A stretch of DNA of 64,000 nucleotides, taken from contig WGNI01000002.1 in assembly GCA_016124655.1 (NCBI GenBank), positions 248,001 through 312,000 of the forward strand, in the 5' to 3' direction. This DNA comes from Alphaproteobacteria bacterium (GTDB taxonomy: Bacteria; Pseudomonadota; Alphaproteobacteria; Caulobacterales; Aquidulcibacteraceae). Under the pieces are notes generated by a model. The model saw only the letters and a list, made by a program, of their open reading frames with translations. It was not told the origin of the DNA and searched no databases. Shown one piece after another: positions 61,889 to 64,000 of the stretch. How positions within the stretch are numbered: the stretch's first letter is position 1; each line of letters opens with the position of its first letter. The translations under genes were made by a program, and so were the position numbers.

Positions 61889-62998
61889 ATGGCGGAAGAG
61901 TCTGAAAAAGACGATCGCACAGAAGAGCCGACCGCGCACAAGCTGCAGGAGGCGCGCAAGCGGGGCGATATCGTGTTCACGCCGGAAGTCGGCGCGGCGA
62001 TGTCGCTGTTCGCGGCCGCTGGCGTGCTTGCCTTCTTTAGCGGGCCGTTGAGCGCGCGGTTCGCGCATGCGCTCACCGGCTATCTTGCGAACGCCGCCCA
62101 TATCCCTGTCGACGGACCGTCTCTCATGCGCGTGGGCGCCGATGTCGCGTTGAACGCCATGGCGGCGTTGGCATTGGCCGCGTTGGGGTTCAGCTTTGCT
62201 GCAATCGCTGCGCGTTATGTGCAGGATCAGCCGACATTCACCGCGCAGAAGCTCAAGCCCTCGATCGACAAGCTCGACCCGATCAAGGGTTTCTCGCGCG
62301 TGTTCGGCGCGCAAGCCTTCGCGCAATTCCTCAAGACCTTGGCGAAGTTCGTTATTGTCGGCGCGGCGATGGCGTCGGCGTTGTGGCCGCATGACGCGAC
62401 GTTTGAAATGCTGTCGATGGTCGACCCCGGCGCCTGGCTGCCCTTTGTGCGGGAACGGGCGCTTTCGCTGGTGCTGCTCTTGGCGTTCGCGGCGGCGGTC
62501 ATCGCGGGCGTGGACTACATCTTTGCGCGGCAAAGCTACATCAAGCGCCAACGCATGACGCGGCGCGAGCTGAAAGAGGAATTCCGCCAGCAAGAAGGCG
62601 ATCCGATGGTGCGCGCCAAGCTGCGCCAGATCCGCGCCGAGCGCTCGAAGAAGCGGATGCTGGCGAATATGCCGAACGCGACCGTCGTGGTGACGAACCC
62701 GACGCACTATGCGGTCGCGCTGCGCTACGTGCAGGACGAAACGCCTGCGCCGATCTGTCTGGCCAAGGGCGTGGATGACGTCGCCATGCGCATTCGCGAG
62801 GCGGCGGAGGCGCACGATGTGCCGATCGTGGAGGATCCGCCGCTGGCGCGCGCGCTGTTCGCGGCCGCCGACATCGATGCCCCAATCCCGCGCGAGCACT
62901 ACGAGGCGGTGGCGAAAGTGATCGGCGTGGTCTTGCGGCTGGCGGCGCGGCGGCGGCGGCCTGCGCCAGGAAGCGTTCAACGGGACGCGAATCGGTGA
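61889..62998 (+). CDS. flhB: Flagellar export switch protein FlhB
   Basis: 369 residues with four membrane helices and a cytosolic C-terminal domain. The N-terminal Glu-Pro-Thr-Ala-His-Lys-Leu-Gln-Glu-Ala-Arg-Lys-Arg-Gly-Asp and the autocleavage site Asn-Pro-Thr-His-Tyr-Ala-Val-Ala are present. It sets export substrate specificity. Confidence 0.96.
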   Translation: MAEESEKDDRTEEPTAHKLQEARKRGDIVFTPEVGAAMSLFAAAGVLAFFSGPLSARFAHALTGYLANAAHIPVDGPSLMRVGADVALNAMAALALAALGFSFAAIAARYVQDQPTFTAQKLKPSIDKLDPIKGFSRVFGAQAFAQFLKTLAKFVIVGAAMASALWPHDATFEMLSMVDPGAWLPFVRERALSLVLLLAFAAAVIAGVDYIFARQSYIKRQRMTRRELKEEFRQQEGDPMVRAKLRQIRAERSKKRMLANMPNATVVVTNPTHYAVALRYVQDETPAPICLAKGVDDVAMRIREAAEAHDVPIVEDPPLARALFAAADIDAPIPREHYEAVAKVIGVVLRLAARRRRPAPGSVQRDANR

Positions 62999-63026
62999 AA
63001 ATGGCAATTGATCTCAGGCAAAGCAG

Positions 63027-64000
63027 ATGACCGACCAACCCCACGTGACCGGACGCAGACCCGACGTCCCGCAGATGGCGTTCTGGGCCGCTGTTGCGCT
63101 CGGCCTCGGCGCAGCCGGCGTAGCGATCACGGCGGGGCGAGAGGTCGGCCAGATCGGCGCGCTGCTGCTGATCCTGCTGTTTGCAGCCGGCATGGTGCTG
63201 TTTCTGTTCATGTCCCGCGGCGCGGGCCGGGTCTTGGGGCCTTTCCCTGAGCGCGGCGCCATGGAGACGTTGGCGCTGGCTGCCGGCAAGACCGACCTTG
63301 TGTTGCTGGAGGCGCTGGATGAGGCGGCGCTGGTCACGGACCGCAATCTCAGCCCGATCGCGGCCAATCACGCCTATTTGACGTTGGCGGAGATCGCCGG
63401 CGCCCTGGGCGAGAGCGATCGGCCGCCGGCCATGAGCCGGCTGTTCGGCGCCGACCCTATGCTGTCGGCGCCGGTGTTCCGACTGTCGCGGGCGGCGCAA
63501 TCGGGCTTGAGCCGCCGGGAGGAATTGCCGCAAACCGCCATCGGCCAGGGCGGCGTCAATGCACGGTATGAGGCGTCGGTCGGCGCGCTTCCGGGTGGTC
63601 GTGTGCTGTGGCGGCTCAGGGAATTGGGCGCCGGGGACGGACCTCCGGACGAAGAGACCCGTCCGCTGTTCCTGGACGATGCGCCCATCGGATTCTTCGT
63701 CGCCCGTCATGACGGGCAGATTGCGTACATGAACCGCGCGCTGCGTTCGGTGCTCGGCGTTGGCGACGCCAGCGCGCTGCGCGTGCGCGACATCCTGAAG
63801 GACGACTCCTCCAAGATATTGCGGCGGGACCGGCGCGGGTTCGGCGCCGCGCGTGCGGCCGTCACATTGCGGGCGCGCGACGGCGTGGAGACTCCCGCCC
63901 ATGCGCTGACCTTTCTGCCGCTTGGCTCAGAGGCTGATCGGGGCGTGCGTTGTCTGGTGTTTCTGTCGGACGACGAAGCGCCGGCGGCGCCTGCGCAGCC
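63027..64000 (+). CDS. cckA: Cell-cycle histidine kinase CckA, N-terminal part
   Basis: 324 residues are visible; the gene is cut by the window end. Two membrane helices (about residues 17-36 and 42-62) are followed by two PAS-like regions (about residues 85-180 and 215-300). The kinase and receiver domains lie beyond the window. Assignment rests on the layout, the fliQ-fliR-flhB-cckA order seen in Caulobacter, and sequence likeness. CckA drives CtrA phosphorylation via ChpT. Confidence 0.8.
   Translation, partial: MTDQPHVTGRRPDVPQMAFWAAVALGLGAAGVAITAGREVGQIGALLLILLFAAGMVLFLFMSRGAGRVLGPFPERGAMETLALAAGKTDLVLLEALDEAALVTDRNLSPIAANHAYLTLAEIAGALGESDRPPAMSRLFGADPMLSAPVFRLSRAAQSGLSRREELPQTAIGQGGVNARYEASVGALPGGRVLWRLRELGAGDGPPDEETRPLFLDDAPIGFFVARHDGQIAYMNRALRSVLGVGDASALRVRDILKDDSSKILRRDRRGFGAARAAVTLRARDGVETPAHALTFLPLGSEADRGVRCLVFLSDDEAPAAPAQ

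Noticed and set aside
61736..63902. Minus-strand frames opposite fliR-flhB and cckA
   Set aside because: Antisense of recognised flagellar and cell-cycle genes.

Overview
The window looks like a chromosomal segment of an alphaproteobacterium from the Caulobacterales/Hyphomonadaceae side. Evidence: very high G+C throughout; a ccrM-type GANTC methyltransferase beside mutY and rnhB with smc nearby; a flagellar fliQ-fliR-flhB set running into the N-terminus of the cell-cycle kinase cckA; an atpI-atpB-atpE-atpF'-atpF Fo operon separated from F1; and CtrA-like boxes (TTAA-N7-TTAA) next to several of these genes. No rRNA, IS element, prophage or CRISPR array was seen. One tRNA, Ser(GGA), is present.

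Layout. 0-7.3 kb: a LysR/peroxiredoxin/LysR group, a membrane protein, a secreted carboxylesterase, tRNA-Ser, a MATE exporter, msrA and a YjbR-like gene. 7.3-11 kb: a lipid-linked sugar pair (GT2 plus ArnT-like) and a membrane-anchored unknown. 11-18.6 kb: small unknowns, argS, then a glycine riboswitch driving gcvT-gcvH-gcvPA-gcvPB. 18.6-21 kb: the Fo ATP synthase operon on the minus strand. 21.3-31.3 kb: a secreted beta-trefoil-like protein, then a glycan locus (MocA-type oxidoreductase, two GT2s, a Wzx-like flippase, a GT39-like protein, two GT4s). 31.3-42.4 kb: the chromosome-maintenance block smc, dsbA-like, dciA-like (DUF721), mutY, ccrM, rnhB, with a 3.5 kb accessory insert (small ORF, TetR, DUF4287, SRPBCC, ArsR, aldo-keto reductase) between the dsbA-like and dciA-like genes.

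42.4-49.2 kb: mixed metabolic and membrane genes (MBL hydrolase, YbjQ, SDR, GNAT, HDAC-like amidohydrolase, histidine phosphatase). 49.3-55.2 kb: xseB, ispA and dxs (isoprenoid precursors), with csaA, cytochrome c, GNAT and a membrane-anchored TIR-domain protein lying between xseB and ispA. 55.2-64 kb: a DUF3833 lipoprotein, a DUF1328-type membrane protein, then flagellar export and basal-body genes fliE-flgC-flgB (minus), fliO-fliP (plus), a DUF885 hydrolase, fliQ-fliR-flhB and cckA, which is cut by the window end.

The most interesting regulatory signals are two. First, four sigma54 (-24/-12)-like elements occur back to back in the two divergent intergenic regions of the glycan locus, each roughly 30-45 nt before a start codon. 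Second, a set of CtrA-like boxes lies at flgB/fliO, fliQ, ccrM and dciA/mutY. The box at dciA/mutY is a perfect match and would tie helicase loading or base repair to the cell cycle. All functional calls are from reading translated sequence and recalled family motifs; no search was run.
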